From JAJFTV01 sp964426355 (GTDB taxonomy: Bacteria > Chloroflexota > Anaerolineae > Anaerolineales > Anaerolineaceae): a DNA stretch of 12,678 bases. The translations under genes and the position numbers were made by a program. The stretch spans positions 1 through 12,678 of the forward strand of contig CAYRRA010000126.1 of the NCBI GenBank assembly GCA_964426355.1, read 5' to 3'. The notes beneath the pieces are model-generated. The model did no database searches. It saw only the letters and a program-made list of their open reading frames with translations, and had not been told where the DNA came from. Below are positions 1 to 5,944 of the stretch, piece after piece. The number at the start of each line of letters is the position of its first letter. Positions within the stretch are counted from its first letter, which is position 1.

Positions 1-329
1 TCCATGAAAATGATGAAGGAGAGCATTATCTGGTTGTCTTTACTTTAGGAGATCGAGCGATACTTTACCATCGTATGAGCGGAAGCCTGATTAACCTGGG
101 TGCATCTTATCGCTACGATGTGGATACGGAGCTTGCCCAGGCTCAGGTCATGCTTGCAGTTGAAAACAATCATATCCATATTTTTGTGAACGGGAAAGAA
201 TTATACAGCAAGCAATTTGTCCGTTTAGAAAGTGGAAAAATGGCATTCACTGTGATATCCGGTACCTCAACAGATTACGGTACCCGTTGTGAAATGCGCA
301 ACATCGAATTATGGGAGATCAAGAAATAA
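1..329 (+). CDS. 3' end of a protein with a lectin-like jelly-roll (LamG / DUF1080-like) domain
   Basis: The reading frame beginning at base 3 is open to the left edge, so this is the C-terminal ~108 residues of a longer protein whose start lies outside the window. The fragment is built of alternating hydrophobic beta strands (such as YLVVFTLGDRAILYH and IHIFVNGKELYSKQF) and ends in a strand reading MRNIELWEI before a TAA stop. The 'hydrophobic strand - VNGK - strand - GTR - final IxLWEI strand' layout is typical of concanavalin-like jelly-roll domains (LamG, DUF1080/3-keto-disaccharide hydrolase type), which bind or enclose carbohydrate or act as extracellular modules. This fold assignment is by eye and tentative. 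No catalytic residue can be judged from the fragment. The next gene starts 50 bp downstream on the same strand, so co-transcription is possible. Confidence 0.6.
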   Translation, partial: HENDEGEHYLVVFTLGDRAILYHRMSGSLINLGASYRYDVDTELAQAQVMLAVENNHIHIFVNGKELYSKQFVRLESGKMAFTVISGTSTDYGTRCEMRNIELWEIKK

Positions 330-379
330 TTACCCTGATTTCTGTAAAGTGAGAATTCTGGTAATACAAGGAGAAATGC

Positions 380-949
380 ATGATGAGCAACCGAACAATT
401 AAAGACTGGCTGGTTATTGTAGGTGGTTTTCATTTTTTCATGGCAATCTTGTCGGTAATTGCCGCTGCAGCGATATTTATTTATGCTGTTTTACCCACGA
501 TTGATGCACAACCACCGGAAATCGCTCAGAAACTTTTCATTCCAGTTGTGGGCACAATTATCAGTTTGATTGTCTGTGGAGTGTATGTTTTAGTTGGTTT
601 TGGGCTGATCCAATTGCGTAATCTCGCCAGAATGATCTCCATTTTTTTGGCTGCTTTTGGTATTTTGGGTGGATTTATTGCAGCCATCGGTTCGATCGCC
701 TCAAACATTATCGGTGAAGTCAGCCCTGACTGGATGTCCATTCTAACGGTAAGTTCAGCCACGATTTGCTTCTATGCCATTATCAGCTTCATGAATATTT
801 TCCTGTTGATTTTTCTATTTATCCCGCAGGTGCGCCTTGCATTTTATGGGGAATCGCTGAATGTTATTGCTGATGATTCTAGTGAATCTTCAGACCAACC
901 TTTGCAGAGTGAGACCATTATTGAAGAGGAAGAAAAATCAAGTACATAG
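380..949 (+). CDS. Four-helix integral membrane protein of unknown function
   Basis: This 189-residue protein has four strongly hydrophobic segments at about residues 11-38, 52-78, 84-110 and 121-148. A loop containing DAQPPEIAQK lies between helices 1 and 2, and a hydrophilic acidic tail (about 160-189, ending SETIIEEEEKSST) follows the last helix. Basic residues (R80, R84, R152) flank helices 2, 3 and 4, which fits both termini being cytoplasmic. No signal-peptide cleavage site or catalytic motif is visible, and I do not recognise the family. The ATG at 380 is preceded by AAGGAG at 368-373, six bases away; a second in-frame ATG follows directly. It lies 50 bp after the jelly-roll gene on the same strand and ends before an intrinsic terminator at 1001-1031, so it is probably the last gene of its transcript. 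Four-helix proteins of this size occur in many bacteria as small uncharacterised membrane proteins. Confidence 0.75.
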   Translation: MMSNRTIKDWLVIVGGFHFFMAILSVIAAAAIFIYAVLPTIDAQPPEIAQKLFIPVVGTIISLIVCGVYVLVGFGLIQLRNLARMISIFLAAFGILGGFIAAIGSIASNIIGEVSPDWMSILTVSSATICFYAIISFMNIFLLIFLFIPQVRLAFYGESLNVIADDSSESSDQPLQSETIIEEEEKSST

Positions 950-1000
950 AGTTATGAGATCTTACGGTCTGTCAATATACAGGTGTGTAAACATCAACAC

Positions 1001-1031
1001 AAAAGCCGGGTTATCGAACCGGCTTTTTTTT
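1001..1031. terminator. Intrinsic terminator between convergent genes
   Basis: A GCCGG/CCGGC stem (1005-1009 with 1019-1023) is extended inward by TT/AA past a bulged G and outward by AAAA/TTTT, and is followed by eight T residues (1024-1031). On the plus strand this is a canonical terminator for the four-helix membrane protein gene. On the minus strand the stem is followed by only four T residues, so it could end the small convergent gene less efficiently. The T run overlaps the stop codon (1030-1032) of that minus-strand gene. Confidence 0.85.
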
Positions 1032-1395
1032 ATTTTTCTGAGAATGATTTTGTTATTTGGTGCACAATTCCTTGCTCTGAGTAAAGCAAAGAAGCCTGAA
1101 CGATGATTTGTTCAATCGGCATGGGTTTTTTGGTATGAAGAACGTAAGAATTATGGTGATCTGGTGTTTCGATGATGGTGATACTGGCAAGGGGCTCACC
1201 GTTTTGTTGCGATAGCTCGATGACGAGATCAGGGTTTTGGTTGAATTTCGAAAGCTCTACAATGCAGTGTATTCGCTGTTCGTCGAGTTTCTCTAGCTGG
1301 ATGTCGAGTATCAGTGGTTGTTTTGCTTCTTGATTCATCTTTTGTGGATTATTCGGATGATGATGGATTGGTTGTGGTTCAAATTGAAAACTCAT
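1030..1395 (-). CDS. Small hypothetical protein, last gene of the DUF1015 transcript
   Basis: This soluble protein of 121 residues has no membrane segment or signal peptide. A His/Pro/Asn-rich head (QPIHHHPNNPQ) is followed by a segment with regular alternation of hydrophobic and polar residues (LILDIQLEKL, IHCIVELSKF, DLVIELSQ, ASITIIET, QIIVQASLLY) that suggests a small all-beta or mixed fold. I do not recognise the family and no catalytic motif is visible. The frame can be read upstream from a TTG at 1407, but I prefer the ATG at 1395 because AGGTTG lies nine bases upstream; an ATG at 1338 (102 residues, beginning MNQEAKQPL) is a real alternative. The start lies inside a perfect hairpin (see 1370-1409). 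It follows the DUF1015 gene by 81 bp on the same strand with no terminator between them, so it is probably co-transcribed. Its stop codon is embedded in the terminator shared with the convergent gene. Confidence 0.65.
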   Translation of the reverse strand: MSFQFEPQPIHHHPNNPQKMNQEAKQPLILDIQLEKLDEQRIHCIVELSKFNQNPDLVIELSQQNGEPLASITIIETPDHHNSYVLHTKKPMPIEQIIVQASLLYSEQGIVHQITKSFSEK

Positions 1396-1409
1396 TTTGA
1401 ACCACAACC
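1370..1409 (-). promoter_or_regulatory. Perfect 14-bp hairpin enclosing a start codon and ribosome binding site
   Basis: GGTTGTGGTTCAAA at 1370-1383 is the exact reverse complement of 1396-1409, with 12 bases between. Inside, one mismatch is followed by three more pairs (1385-1387 with 1392-1394), leaving a four-base loop. In the minus-strand transcript the 5' arm holds the weak Shine-Dalgarno sequence AGGTTG, the ATG (1395-1393) sits at the top of the hairpin, and the 3' arm encodes residues 5-9 of the small protein. No T run follows in the minus direction, so it is not an intrinsic terminator. The geometry suggests that the start site is occluded unless upstream translation or a trans factor opens it. 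The sequence is directly visible; the function is inference. Confidence 0.7.
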
Positions 1410-1476
1410 TGTTTATTTTGCAGTGAATTGGTAGCTCTCGAATCGATGCAGATCAGAAGGCTTGTTTAATATAAAG

Positions 1477-2793
1477 CTATTTGATTTTACGACATTCCAT
1501 GTAGAACCTTTTTTCGTGAGCTTCACCCATAGAAAAGGTCTTGCGGGGAAGTGCGCCATCGAGGATGACTGTTTTGAACAGCTCCGATTTTTGCATTGCA
1601 GGAAGGAAAACACCCAGGTTACCTTCTTTTGATCCGAGACGAAGTACAGGCTCGCTGCCGTGTACATAATCGATCTCCTCGGCATTTTTATTATCCATCC
1701 ACTCATCCAAAAATGACTGTATTGTTCCAACCGGAAGGTTGGATTTGGGATGATTGATATAGACAATGCCAAACAGGTCGGCAGTGACCACACCGATTGC
1801 CTGTTCCTTGCCCGACTGGTTTTCAACGCGTTCGATCATCTCTTCACCGGAAGAGACTTTTTCCATGCGAAAGTCGGCGCCAAAATAGACTTGCATTGCC
1901 TGGAAGGGGTCTTCACGTGTGTTGAACAATACCCGATGGATGGGCTCAAACTCCAGACCGGCATCATGGATGTTCTCAATTTCGACCAGAGCATAACGGG
2001 CGGGGTGATTCATACCGACATCGGATTTAATCTTTTCCCAAATTGCTTTTGCTGTGGCAAGTGAGTGATTTCCATCCCCCATCGCAAACAGCAGGACGCC
2101 TTTATCTTCAACTACATCGTATTTTTTGTAGAATGTCTCCGGGGAAGCCAGTTTTTCAAATGCTTCACTGATTTGCTCAATATCCTCTTCGTTATTGACG
2201 AGATGCCCTGTGAGATGACCGCTTCCAAGCATCAGGTCAAAATCATAGAGCTTTGTTAAATGTTGTTTTTTAGCCAGTATCGGTTCGATCACTGTATTTT
2301 CAGGGTCATCAATCAAGACAAGGATGTGAGGGAGCTCCATCTGTGCGCCTTCTCGTATCTTGATGCGTGGTGGCAGTCTTTGGAGGATCGTTCCTTCGGT
2401 CGCGCGGATCAGGCTTTGTGAACCTTTGTTGTAATCATATTGTTCCAGGTCCAGTGCGAGAACCAAACCATGCCTTGTCTTTCCATCCACCATTCTCTCT
2501 ACGAGGATGATTCCCTCATATTGTATCAGCAATCCCTGGTCAAGATATTCTGACATTTTCTGGTGCGTCAGGGCGATATGTTTTTCTTCTTCAGGTTTCC
2601 CCAAAAAAACTTCTGGGAGGATGATGTTAAATGTTGATGGCGCGTGACCGACAATTTCTCTCACTTTTTCCCAATATTCAGGCTCGGAGGTATATTGATC
2701 ACAGGCAATAACAGACCATTTTGTCAGGTCGATCCCTGGTTTTGGTAAAAAAACATCTGGAACTTGAATACCAATTTTGGGCAGGTTTTTCAT
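1477..2793 (-). CDS. DUF1015 family protein (COG4198-type)
   Basis: This 438-residue cytoplasmic protein matches the DUF1015 family in layout and motifs. An N-terminal segment carries VIACDQYTSEPEYW (28-41). A middle motif RATEGTILQRLPPRIKIREG lies at 130-149. The central MGDGNHSLATAK lies at 238-249, EPIHRV at 283-288, and the C-terminal LPRKTFSMGEAHEKRF at 415-430. The GDGNHS segment corresponds to the DGHHR-type motif of other family members and resembles the ParB/sulfiredoxin nucleotide-binding motif. The biochemical function of the family is, to my knowledge, not firmly established, and a kinase-like or nucleotide-dependent activity is only an inference. I chose the ATG at 2793 because GGAGAG lies just upstream (2803-2798) and the conserved N-terminus begins there; the frame is open 22 codons further, but that stretch covers the promoter. 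It lies downstream of degV but behind a terminator, and upstream of a small hypothetical gene it probably shares a transcript with. Confidence 0.88.
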   Translation of the reverse strand: MKNLPKIGIQVPDVFLPKPGIDLTKWSVIACDQYTSEPEYWEKVREIVGHAPSTFNIILPEVFLGKPEEEKHIALTHQKMSEYLDQGLLIQYEGIILVERMVDGKTRHGLVLALDLEQYDYNKGSQSLIRATEGTILQRLPPRIKIREGAQMELPHILVLIDDPENTVIEPILAKKQHLTKLYDFDLMLGSGHLTGHLVNNEEDIEQISEAFEKLASPETFYKKYDVVEDKGVLLFAMGDGNHSLATAKAIWEKIKSDVGMNHPARYALVEIENIHDAGLEFEPIHRVLFNTREDPFQAMQVYFGADFRMEKVSSGEEMIERVENQSGKEQAIGVVTADLFGIVYINHPKSNLPVGTIQSFLDEWMDNKNAEEIDYVHGSEPVLRLGSKEGNLGVFLPAMQKSELFKTVILDGALPRKTFSMGEAHEKRFYMECRKIK

Positions 2794-2823
2794 TGAACTC
2801 TCCAAAAAAGAAAATTTTGAATT

Positions 2824-2832
2824 ATTGTACCA
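2824..2832 (-). promoter_or_regulatory. Extended -10 promoter of the DUF1015 gene
   Basis: Read on the minus strand, 2832-2824 is TG-G-TACAAT, an extended -10 element one base from the consensus hexamer. No good -35 box sits at the usual distance; that position falls on the T run and stem of the degV terminator, which is compatible with an extended -10 promoter. The predicted transcript would start near 2817, giving a leader of about two dozen bases that still contains the GGAGAG ribosome binding site. Confidence 0.55.
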
Positions 2833-2844
2833 AAAGGCTACATG

Positions 2845-2873
2845 AAAAAACGAGTGCATTAAGCACTCGTTTT
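2845..2873 (-). terminator. Intrinsic terminator after degV
   Basis: AAAACGAGTGC (2847-2857) pairs perfectly with GCACTCGTTTT (2863-2873) around a five-base loop. On the minus strand the GC-rich stem is followed by six T residues (2850-2845), 30 bases past the degV stop codon. In the plus direction the stem is followed by only TTTT and then a mixed AT stretch, so it mainly serves degV. Confidence 0.85.
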
Positions 2874-2902
2874 AGTAATTTTTCTTCGTGAGTAATATGA
2901 AT

Positions 2903-3760
2903 TTAGAAGCCTGCCATATAGGCGATTCCGAGTGTGCCGGGTCCTGTATGTGTGCCGATGACTGGACTGATTTCACCTTTGATTGCGACGTCGATATCTG
3001 CGATGTCATATTTCTCGCGAATTTTCGCCAGTATTCGTTCTGCTTCAAGCGGGCTGTTTGCATTAATCGCTGCCACCTGGAGAGGGGTGCGTTTTTTTGT
3101 TTGTTGGATGAGATGATCGACAAGCCGATCAATGGCTTTATTGAGCGTGCGCACGCGCTCAACAGCTTCTATCTTGCCATCGATCAAGGTGAGTATCGGC
3201 TTCAGGTCAAGAGCAGTCCCCAGCAAGGCGCTTGCTCCCCCTATGCGACCACCCCGGCGCAAATATTCCAGAGTGCTCACAGTAAATATAGCGCCTGAAT
3301 GTAAGACACTTTGTTCAGCTAAGGCTTTACATTCCTGAAGTGTTGCACCTTCTTTGGCTGCTTTGCCAACAGCCAGGACGGGAAATCCCAGTGCCATCGA
3401 TGTCAATTGTGAATCGATCACTTCAATGCGGTTACTGTTCAATTGTTGTTTTGCCTGGAAGGCGGAATCAACCGTTCCGGATAATTTGGATGAAATATGC
3501 AGGCTGATGACATCATGATCGTGTTCAAGTAAACCTTTATAAACGTTTTTAAACATCTCCGGGCTGGGTTGGGATGTTGTGGGGGTGATTTTGCTTCCCT
3601 TTAACCTGTCATAGAACTCGTTCGGTTGAATATCGACACCATCAAGAAAGGTTTGATCACCCCAGATGACATTGAGCGGAACGACTTGAATGGAATAACC
3701 GTTCATCATCTCGGTTGGGATATACGCTGTGCTGTCGGTTACGATGGCAACACTGGACAT
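2903..3760 (-). CDS. DegV family fatty-acid-binding protein (FakB-like)
   Basis: This 285-residue protein shows the full DegV signature. The N-terminal strand is VAIVTDSTAYIP (4-15). TTSQPSPEMF (61-70) and ISSKLSGTVDSA (89-100) contain the Thr and Ser expected to hold the fatty-acid carboxylate. LRRGGRIGGASALLG (167-181) and the C-terminal IGTHTGPGTLGIAYMAG (268-284) complete it. Members bind a fatty acid in a buried tunnel and, in organisms with FakA, present it for phosphorylation so that it can enter phospholipid synthesis. Length is normal for the family. No FakA-type kinase gene is in the window, so the kinase partner would be elsewhere. The ATG at 3760 has GAGG at 3772-3769, eight bases upstream. 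It is transcribed divergently from ffh, with a palindrome (3800-3818) in its leader or promoter region, and ends at its own terminator. Confidence 0.92.
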   Translation of the reverse strand: MSSVAIVTDSTAYIPTEMMNGYSIQVVPLNVIWGDQTFLDGVDIQPNEFYDRLKGSKITPTTSQPSPEMFKNVYKGLLEHDHDVISLHISSKLSGTVDSAFQAKQQLNSNRIEVIDSQLTSMALGFPVLAVGKAAKEGATLQECKALAEQSVLHSGAIFTVSTLEYLRRGGRIGGASALLGTALDLKPILTLIDGKIEAVERVRTLNKAIDRLVDHLIQQTKKRTPLQVAAINANSPLEAERILAKIREKYDIADIDVAIKGEISPVIGTHTGPGTLGIAYMAGF

Positions 3761-3799
3761 GTTCTTTTCCTCTATATTCTAAAACTTGAGTGGTGTAAC

Positions 3800-3818
3800 T
3801 TCATCGAGTAACGATGAA
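3800..3818. repeat. Palindrome upstream of degV, possible operator
   Basis: TTCATCG (3800-3806) and CGATGAA (3812-3818) are exact inverted repeats around AGTAA. The element lies 40-58 bases upstream of the degV start, within its likely promoter or leader region. Its size suits a dimeric repressor site or a small leader hairpin. No T run follows on either strand, so it is not a terminator. The binding factor is unknown. Confidence 0.45.
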
Positions 3819-3990
3819 ATTCAACACAAATAACCCAAAAAGCACTGAAAAGTTTCTATATTCGTTTCCAAGCTTTCGATCGTTTAGCACATGATAAATC
3901 AGAAATCATTCTGTTTACATTGGATTTGTTTTCATAATCCGGTCAATATGCACGAAATGGCGATTTTTTTCTCAATCCATGCAAAATCCC

Positions 3991-4019
3991 TTGACCATTA
4001 TTGGTATACAAGCTAAAAT
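3991..4019 (+). promoter_or_regulatory. Sigma-70-type promoter of ffh
   Basis: TTGACC (3991-3996) and TAAAAT (4014-4019) are separated by exactly 17 bases, and each differs from the -35 or -10 consensus at one position. Transcription would begin near 4026, leaving about 73 bases of leader before the GTG start of ffh. Its position argues against any ffh start upstream of about 4026. Confidence 0.75.
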
Positions 4020-4098
4020 GCAGTTTTGCAGTGATCCGACGGTCCATTTTGGATGGGGTCATTCGAAGAGTCTGCCGAATGGTAAAAAGAGCCTATTA

Positions 4099-5421
4099 GT
4101 GTTTGCGAGTTTATCTGACCGACTGAATAGTATTTTTAAAGATTTACGCCGACGTGGTAAATTATCACCCGCTGACGTAGATAGTGCTTTGCGCGAAGTG
4201 CGCCTGGCATTACTAGAGGCAGATGTACATTACAGCGTGGTGAAAAGTTTTATCAACCGCGTCCGTGAACGGTCAATTGGGTATGAGGTATCGAAAGCAC
4301 TGAACCCTGCTCAACAGATGATAAAGATCGTTCATGAAGAAATCATCGTCACATTGGGCGAACCGGCTGCGCTTAACCTGTCTGGGGTAAAACCCCACGT
4401 GGTCTTACTGGTAGGTTTACAGGGTTCCGGTAAAACGACTGCTGCTGCAAAACTCGCACGTTTGTTGCGTTCACAAGGTGAACGCATATTGCTCGTAGCT
4501 GCCGACCCATACCGCCCGGCAGCCGTTAAACAGCTTCAAACACTGGGGGGGCAGATTGGTGTTGAGGTATATCACCAACCCAATGTTCAACCACCGGTGA
4601 TGGTGAAGAACGCATTTGAGACGGCGCAAAAGGGCGGTTATTCAGTTATGATTGCGGATACCGCTGGACGTTCCCAGTTGGATCAGGATTTGATGGACGA
4701 ATTACTGGCGATTGAGAACCGTGTTCCGGTTCTTGAAACTTTGCTTGTGGTGGATGCAATGATTGGGCAGGAAGCCCTGGGTGTTGCGGAGGGTTTTCGC
4801 AACACGATTCCGTTGACCGGTTTAATCCTGACAAAGATGGACGGCGATGCCCGAGGCGGTGCAGCAATCTCCATTCGGAGCGTTACCGGGGTTCCAATAA
4901 AATTTTTAGGTACTGGTGAAGGTGTTGATGCATTAGAGACGTATGATTCATCCCGTCTTGCGTCACGGATTCTCGGAATGGGCGATATTCTCGGATTGAT
5001 AGAGAAGGCTGAAACCGCTTTTGACCAGGAGCAGGCACAAAAACAAGCTCAAAAAATGCTGGCTGGAGAATTTACTTTAGAGGATTTCTCTGAGCAGCTC
5101 AAACAGTTGAGAAAAATGGGACCCCTGCAGCAAATATTGGATATGTTACCAGGTGGTTTGGGAGCAGCCGCAAAAGTGATTCCACAGGGGCAGGCTGAAG
5201 AGCAAATTAAACGCACCGAAGCGATCATCAATTCGATGACGGTCAAAGAACGCAGAAACCCGGATATATTGAATGCAAACCGACGGCGCAGGATCGCACG
5301 CGGATCTGGCACCGAAGTGCAGGATGTCAACAAGGTAATAAAACAATTTCGTGAAGCCCAGCGAATGTTTAAAATGATCAAGAAATCGGGCACACGCGAT
5401 ATTTCGCGTTTACTCCGTTAG
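4099..5421 (+). CDS. ffh: Signal recognition particle GTPase Ffh (SRP54)
   Basis: Ffh binds SRP RNA and signal sequences of nascent membrane proteins and delivers ribosomes to FtsY at the membrane. From the GTG at 4099 the protein is 440 residues, the normal size. An N-domain helical bundle (about 1-90) is followed by the G domain. This holds the P-loop GLQGSGKTT (106-114), the AADPYRPAA motif (134-142), DTAGR (187-191), TKMD (245-248) and GTGE (271-274). The M domain (about 305-440) contains methionine-bearing helices and the SRP-RNA-binding RIARGSG (398-404). The frame is open 40 codons upstream to an ATG at 3979, but Ffh proteins normally begin at the equivalent of MFASLSDRL, a strong promoter lies within the extension, and AAAGAG precedes the GTG by about seven bases. 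It is followed after 115 bp by rpsP, which has its own promoter. No SRP RNA or ftsY gene is present nearby. Confidence 0.95.
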   Translation: MFASLSDRLNSIFKDLRRRGKLSPADVDSALREVRLALLEADVHYSVVKSFINRVRERSIGYEVSKALNPAQQMIKIVHEEIIVTLGEPAALNLSGVKPHVVLLVGLQGSGKTTAAAKLARLLRSQGERILLVAADPYRPAAVKQLQTLGGQIGVEVYHQPNVQPPVMVKNAFETAQKGGYSVMIADTAGRSQLDQDLMDELLAIENRVPVLETLLVVDAMIGQEALGVAEGFRNTIPLTGLILTKMDGDARGGAAISIRSVTGVPIKFLGTGEGVDALETYDSSRLASRILGMGDILGLIEKAETAFDQEQAQKQAQKMLAGEFTLEDFSEQLKQLRKMGPLQQILDMLPGGLGAAAKVIPQGQAEEQIKRTEAIINSMTVKERRNPDILNANRRRRIARGSGTEVQDVNKVIKQFREAQRMFKMIKKSGTRDISRLLR

Positions 5422-5434
5422 TGTCGTTTTTTCT

Positions 5435-5466
5435 AGGGAGAGGCGCTTCCCTTCAGCGTACCCTCT
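5435..5466 (+). repeat. Imperfect hairpin between ffh and rpsP
   Basis: AGAGG (5439-5443) pairs with CCTCT (5462-5466) and CGCT (5444-5447) with AGCG (5455-5458), leaving a seven-base loop and a three-base bulge. A T run lies before the structure rather than after it, so this is not a standard intrinsic terminator. It could protect the 3' end of ffh mRNA or serve as a processing site between ffh and rpsP. Confidence 0.35.
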
Positions 5467-5484
5467 AACTTCCTGAAACATACA

Positions 5485-5512
5485 CTGACAAAATTTGATA
5501 AAATAATATATA
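5485..5512 (+). promoter_or_regulatory. Promoter of the rpsP operon
   Basis: CTGACA (5485-5490) is one base from the -35 consensus. TATATA at 5507-5512 gives a 16-base spacer; TATATT at 5509-5514 (18-base spacer) is an overlapping alternative. The downstream leader is short and contains AGGAG (5522-5526), ten bases before the rpsP ATG. This would let the ribosomal operon be expressed independently of ffh. Confidence 0.65.
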
Positions 5513-5536
5513 TTTAGGATCAGGAGATAGATTAAC

Positions 5537-5884
5537 ATGGTACGAATTCGTTTACGACGAGTCGGTTTAAAACATCAACCCAGCTACCGGATTATCGCTG
5601 CGAACAGCGAGAGCCCACGCGATGGTAAGTTTTTGGAAATCCTTGGGCATTACAATCCACGAACACAGCCATTCACATTGGTAGTAAAGGAAGACCGCGT
5701 TTATCATTGGATGAGCAACGGTGCACAATTAAGTGAGCCGGTTGAACGCTTATTCAAAAAGGTTGGGCTTTTAGATCGATTTGAGCGCCTAAAATCAGGT
5801 GAAAATGTTGAAACATTGTTGGCGGAGTCTGCTTCGTTTTTTGCCGGTCGCGAGGTCAGCTCAAAAACAAGGATCGACAAATAA
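5537..5884 (+). CDS. rpsP: 30S ribosomal protein bS16
   Basis: bS16 binds 16S rRNA and is needed for assembly of the 30S subunit. The 115-residue product has the family core: MVRIRLRRVGLKHQPSYRI at the N-terminus, then ANSESPRDGKFLEILGHYNPRT (about 22-43), the WMSNGAQLSEPVERLFKKVG segment (58-77), and a variable C-terminal tail to residue 115. Bacterial bS16 is commonly 80-120 residues, so the tail is within the normal range. The ATG at 5537 has an AGGAG ten bases upstream and a likely promoter at 5485-5512. It heads the run of genes that continues with khpA, 60 bp downstream. The rpsP-khpA-rimM order is widely conserved in bacteria and links 30S assembly with rRNA processing. Confidence 0.97.
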   Translation: MVRIRLRRVGLKHQPSYRIIAANSESPRDGKFLEILGHYNPRTQPFTLVVKEDRVYHWMSNGAQLSEPVERLFKKVGLLDRFERLKSGENVETLLAESASFFAGREVSSKTRIDK

Positions 5885-5911
5885 CCATCGATCAACCCGC
5901 CTGGAACAGGC
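5872..5911 (+). repeat. Two short hairpins between rpsP and khpA
   Basis: GATCGA (5872-5877) pairs with TCGATC (5888-5893) across the rpsP stop codon, and GCCTG (5899-5903) pairs with CAGGC (5907-5911) around a GAA loop. No T run follows, so neither is a terminator. They fill the only sizeable gap in the operon and could tune the ratio of bS16 to downstream products. Confidence 0.3.
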
Positions 5912-5944
5912 AGATTTGTGGCAATACTTCAGAAAGGAATAGAT

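Larger units (their letters stand above)
3761..4098. other. Divergent intergenic region between degV and ffh
   Basis: This AT-rich stretch of 338 bases separates the divergent starts of degV (minus) and ffh (plus). It contains the degV ribosome binding site (3769-3772), a palindrome at 3800-3818, the ffh promoter at 3991-4019 and an ffh leader of about 73 bases. A frame contiguous with ffh is open from 3979, but I do not regard that part as coding because the promoter lies inside it. I could not identify a convincing degV promoter by eye. I also looked for an SRP RNA and found none of its conserved tetraloop sequences. Confidence 0.75.

Noticed and set aside
359..367. TG-G-TAATAC as an extended -10 promoter for the four-helix gene
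   Set aside because: Transcription would start at or after the ribosome binding site (368-373), leaving it outside the mRNA.
861..1106. Plus-strand frame overlapping the end of the four-helix gene
   Set aside because: It runs through the terminator hairpin and into the antisense of the small convergent gene, has no ribosome binding site, and its product has no protein-like pattern.
1468..1473. TATATT on the minus strand as a promoter for the small hypothetical gene
   Set aside because: No -35-like sequence lies at 16-18 bases and there is no extended -10; co-transcription with the DUF1015 gene is simpler.
1413..1826. Minus-strand frame of 137 codons inside the DUF1015 gene
   Set aside because: It lies in another frame of a well-supported DUF1015 coding region, with a composition rich in Ser, Phe and Trp and no conserved motif.
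4026..4098. SRP RNA (ffs) in the ffh leader
   Set aside because: The GGAA tetraloop stem and the conserved internal loop sequences of bacterial SRP RNA are absent; only small imperfect stems are present.
5394..5409. ACGCGA/TCGCGT hairpin at the end of ffh as a terminator
   Set aside because: It is inside the coding region and the nearest T run is about 17 bases further downstream, so it does not fit an intrinsic terminator.
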